A DNA stretch of 64,000 nucleotides. Origin: Planctomycetota bacterium (GTDB taxonomy: Bacteria; Planctomycetota; Phycisphaerae; Phycisphaerales; SM1A02). A program made the translations under genes and the position numbers. Below the pieces are notes generated by a model. That model was not told where the DNA came from. It worked only from the letters and a program-made list of their open reading frames with translations, and ran no database searches. Numbering within the stretch: the stretch's first letter is position 1; each line of letters opens with the position of its first letter. The stretch is from contig QWPW01000011.1 in the NCBI GenBank assembly GCA_003671025.1, forward strand, positions 1 through 64,000, in the 5' to 3' direction. Of the stretch, positions 61,949 to 64,000 are shown in pieces.

Positions 61949-64000
61949 TCAATCATGTTCCACCTGCAAGTCGTCCACCACCAAACGTCCTTGTGACGAA
62001 CCATCGGCCGCGCCAAAGCGCAGCAACACGGTCGCGATGCGCGAGAGATCAACGGCGCGACCATCGGCGGTGAACGATGCCAGCGGAATGCGCACGGTCT
62101 CCATCGCGTTCTGCCAACCCGTTCCCGTTCCATAGCCTGTGCGCTGATAGGGCTCTTCGATGCCGCCCTTGAAGGTGCTGATGCGAATCGCGCTCTCGAC
62201 ACCGAGCTCATCCAATAGCACAACGGTGAACGTGAGATCGCCCAGCGCGGCGATGGTGTTGGGATGACGCGTGCCTTGCGCGGCACGCAGCGAGAGGAAG
62301 CGGCTGCTCGAGAAATCTTTCATCGCCGCAGGAACACTCCACGCGCCAAATGCCGCCGCGGTCCAATCGAAGACCAGTGCGCGCGTCGCATCGGTGGTGC
62401 GGCCGCGCGTCGCGCCGTTCATCGGATCAGTGGTCGCCCATGTGAAGGTGATGTTGTTGTCGTTGTGAATCGACTCGACGATGGCGTTCACCGCGGAGTA
62501 GGACACCGCACCGCCAGCACTCGAGAGATTGGTTGCGGTGTTGGTTTGCACGTTGTCGATCACCGCGAGATTCGCGCTCGCAGGCTTCCACTCGTTGATC
62601 ACGGTTGTCGTCGCGAGTACCGAAATCGGCTTGAGGCTTTCGTACTGGCGCCACAGGTATTCCTCGGTAGATCGATCGTTTTCGACCACACGACGAATCA
62701 TGCTCAGCGAGGCCGCTTTGGCGATGCGTTGCGCTTCGGTGTTGGCGATCGCCGTCCCCGTTGGCCCAGAGAAATCATTGAAACCACAGCAGTTGAAATC
62801 GTTGTGATCGGCGCCGTGAACATAGGTTGACTGACGCAAACCCTCGGCGCGTTCGAAGATGTTGAAGCTGTCGGGAACTTCCGAATCGGGGCAACCACAG
62901 ACATCGCCGTCGGCGGATCCGTACAGCAACATGAAAGGCACCGCGTGCGGATTCGCGCTTGCCGTGCCGAGAAAATCGGTGGGTGCGATGGACACCAACG
63001 TCAACACCGAGTCCTTCGTGTAATTGGGCGAAGTGAAGGTGCCATCAAACAAGCGGTCATACGCTCGGGCAATTCCTTCACCGCCGCGCGAGTGGCCAAT
63101 CCAAATGATGCGCGTGCTGTCCACTTTGCCCAGCAACGCGCCGCCGGCGATGGTGCCTAGTTGCGCGAGAAAACTTTCAGTGTGTTCGAGGGTGGTGGTG
63201 GATGAGGTTTCGATTCCGGGCACGGTGTCGTTCTGATGACTCATCACTACGTATCCCCAACTCGCCAAGTGCGTGCCGAGATAGTCGTACCACGTGTATT
63301 GATGGCCGTTTCCGTGCGAGATCACCACCAGCGGACGCGAAGTAAGCGACGCGATATCCGCGGGGTAATAGATGCGTTCGAGTTCCATCGTGTCGAGGAC
63401 GTCGGGATCGTTGATGTCGTAACTCGCAAGCGTGGTCACGGTGTGCGGACCGCTGGCGGTGAGATCTTTGACCAGCCACATGCCCGGGCCATCACCACTT
63501 CCATCGATGAGATCGCCCGCGGAAAGTGTGCCGTCACGATCAGCATCGATGACTAGATCAAGACCGCGACCTGGACTGTCACCGTCGCCGGCACTCACGC
63601 CGACGAGGTTGATGCTCGTGATCGAACTCGCCAACGTGGCCGCCACCACAAACGGCTGCGCCGCGCCGCGAACATCAACGAGAGTGAGGTTGGAAGCCCA
63701 CTGCGCGCTCGATCGATTCGCGAGCACGAAGAGGTCGACAGTACGTCCCGCGAGGTCCGAAAAACGCGCCGGATCCACCGACGCGAACGCGGCCTCGCCG
63801 AAATTGAACGAGTCGAATGGGATGGCCCAAGGGAATTCCAGCGAGCTGCTGCACGCAATCGCGACTTCGACGGGGGCAGCGGCCACCGAACAAGCGCCCC
63901 ACGCATTGAGCACTATCGCGAGATCGCCCCCGTTGACATTGCCGCTGCCGTCGAGGTCGAATTGCGCGTTGGAAGAACTCCACGCGTCGAGCAAGGCAGC
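61949..64000 (-). CDS. Secreted alpha/beta hydrolase with an upstream dockerin-like module (5' end missing)
   Basis: The gene runs off the right edge, so its N-terminus is not visible. The visible part begins inside a dockerin-like pair: LLDAW at the edge, then DLDGSGNVNGGDLAIVLNAW. It is followed by a beta-rich region and an alpha/beta-hydrolase domain with VVISHGNGHQYTW, the nucleophile elbow WIGHSRGGEG, Asp in LLYGSADGDV and a His in VHGADHNDFN. It resembles secreted lipases or polyester hydrolases. A second beta domain closes the protein. Unlike the other tagged proteins here, the dockerin module is upstream of the enzyme domain. Confidence 0.82.
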   Translation of the reverse strand, partial: AALLDAWSSSNAQFDLDGSGNVNGGDLAIVLNAWGACSVAAAPVEVAIACSSSLEFPWAIPFDSFNFGEAAFASVDPARFSDLAGRTVDLFVLANRSSAQWASNLTLVDVRGAAQPFVVAATLASSITSINLVGVSAGDGDSPGRGLDLVIDADRDGTLSAGDLIDGSGDGPGMWLVKDLTASGPHTVTTLASYDINDPDVLDTMELERIYYPADIASLTSRPLVVISHGNGHQYTWYDYLGTHLASWGYVVMSHQNDTVPGIETSSTTTLEHTESFLAQLGTIAGGALLGKVDSTRIIWIGHSRGGEGIARAYDRLFDGTFTSPNYTKDSVLTLVSIAPTDFLGTASANPHAVPFMLLYGSADGDVCGCPDSEVPDSFNIFERAEGLRQSTYVHGADHNDFNCCGFNDFSGPTGTAIANTEAQRIAKAASLSMIRRVVENDRSTEEYLWRQYESLKPISVLATTTVINEWKPASANLAVIDNVQTNTATNLSSAGGAVSYSAVNAIVESIHNDNNITFTWATTDPMNGATRGRTTDATRALVFDWTAAAFGAWSVPAAMKDFSSSRFLSLRAAQGTRHPNTIAALGDLTFTVVLLDELGVESAIRISTFKGGIEEPYQRTGYGTGTGWQNAMETVRIPLASFTADGRAVDLSRIATVLLRFGAADGSSQGRLVVDDLQVEHD

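Noticed and set aside
61870-62286. N-terminal extension of the 247-aa secreted protein
   Set aside because: The frame is open here, but it lies opposite-phase inside the hydrolase gene on the same strand, and a good signal peptide starts at 61869.

Overview
The window looks like chromosomal DNA of a planctomycete, most likely a member of the Phycisphaerae. Several large secreted proteins end in a paired dockerin-like tag of the DGDGxVDGADLxxLLNxWG type, which is typical of that class. Other pointers are a Ser/Thr kinase translated together with a divergent sigma factor, a small histone H1-like protein, a B12-dependent ribonucleotide reductase and high G+C with frequent GTG/TTG starts. This placement is inference; there is no rRNA or tRNA here to confirm it, and no phage, insertion sequence or CRISPR array was seen.

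Layout. 512-5825 (minus) is a chain lysS, transglutaminase, nnrD, yhaM-like, with 4-nt start/stop overlaps between the first three. 5844-12485 (plus) carries core metabolism: phosphofructokinase, a HAD phosphatase with a membrane tail, plsY, a eukaryote-like purB, an isochorismatase-family hydrolase, a histone H1-like protein and a FabZ-like dehydratase. 12741-18075 (plus) holds manA, two tandem secreted beta-helix proteins, and an ECF sigma/zinc anti-sigma pair. 18237-23896 (plus) holds an unknown protein, an isolated atpD, a dockerin-tagged secreted serine protease and an SGNH hydrolase. 23992-27262 (minus) is a coupled lipoprotein, sigma-like factor and Ser/Thr kinase operon. 27318-30865 (plus) has a zinc peptidase, a paralogue of that sigma-like factor and an unknown protein.

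31001-33289 (minus) is iscS-iscU-iscA. 33534-37856 (plus) holds panC, a double thioredoxin-fold protein, a methyltransferase with basic tails and a polyprenyl synthase. 37908-42154 (minus) encodes two secreted dockerin-tagged proteins, one with three Cys-rich repeats and one an M14 carboxypeptidase. 42258-50760 (mostly plus) holds a ChaN-like lipoprotein, a STAS protein, sixA (minus), hutI, map, a prolyl oligopeptidase and a transhydrogenase-like flavoprotein. 51559-56291 (minus) is dcd-nrdJ for dNTP supply. A 30/31-bp hairpin repeat array lies at 56490-56701. 57276-60614 (plus) holds a UvrD/PcrA helicase and a DUF1684 protein. The right edge (minus) has a Dabb lipoprotein, an unknown secreted protein and a partial alpha/beta hydrolase whose dockerin module lies upstream of the catalytic domain.

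Two patterns run across the window. First, nine genes have a TAnnnT hexamer ending 6-9 nt before the start codon and no Shine-Dalgarno sequence, which suggests leaderless mRNAs, while other genes have clear GGAG-type sites. Second, short tandem repeats of 11-13 bp occur in several intergenic gaps, and in several cases they begin exactly at a stop codon.
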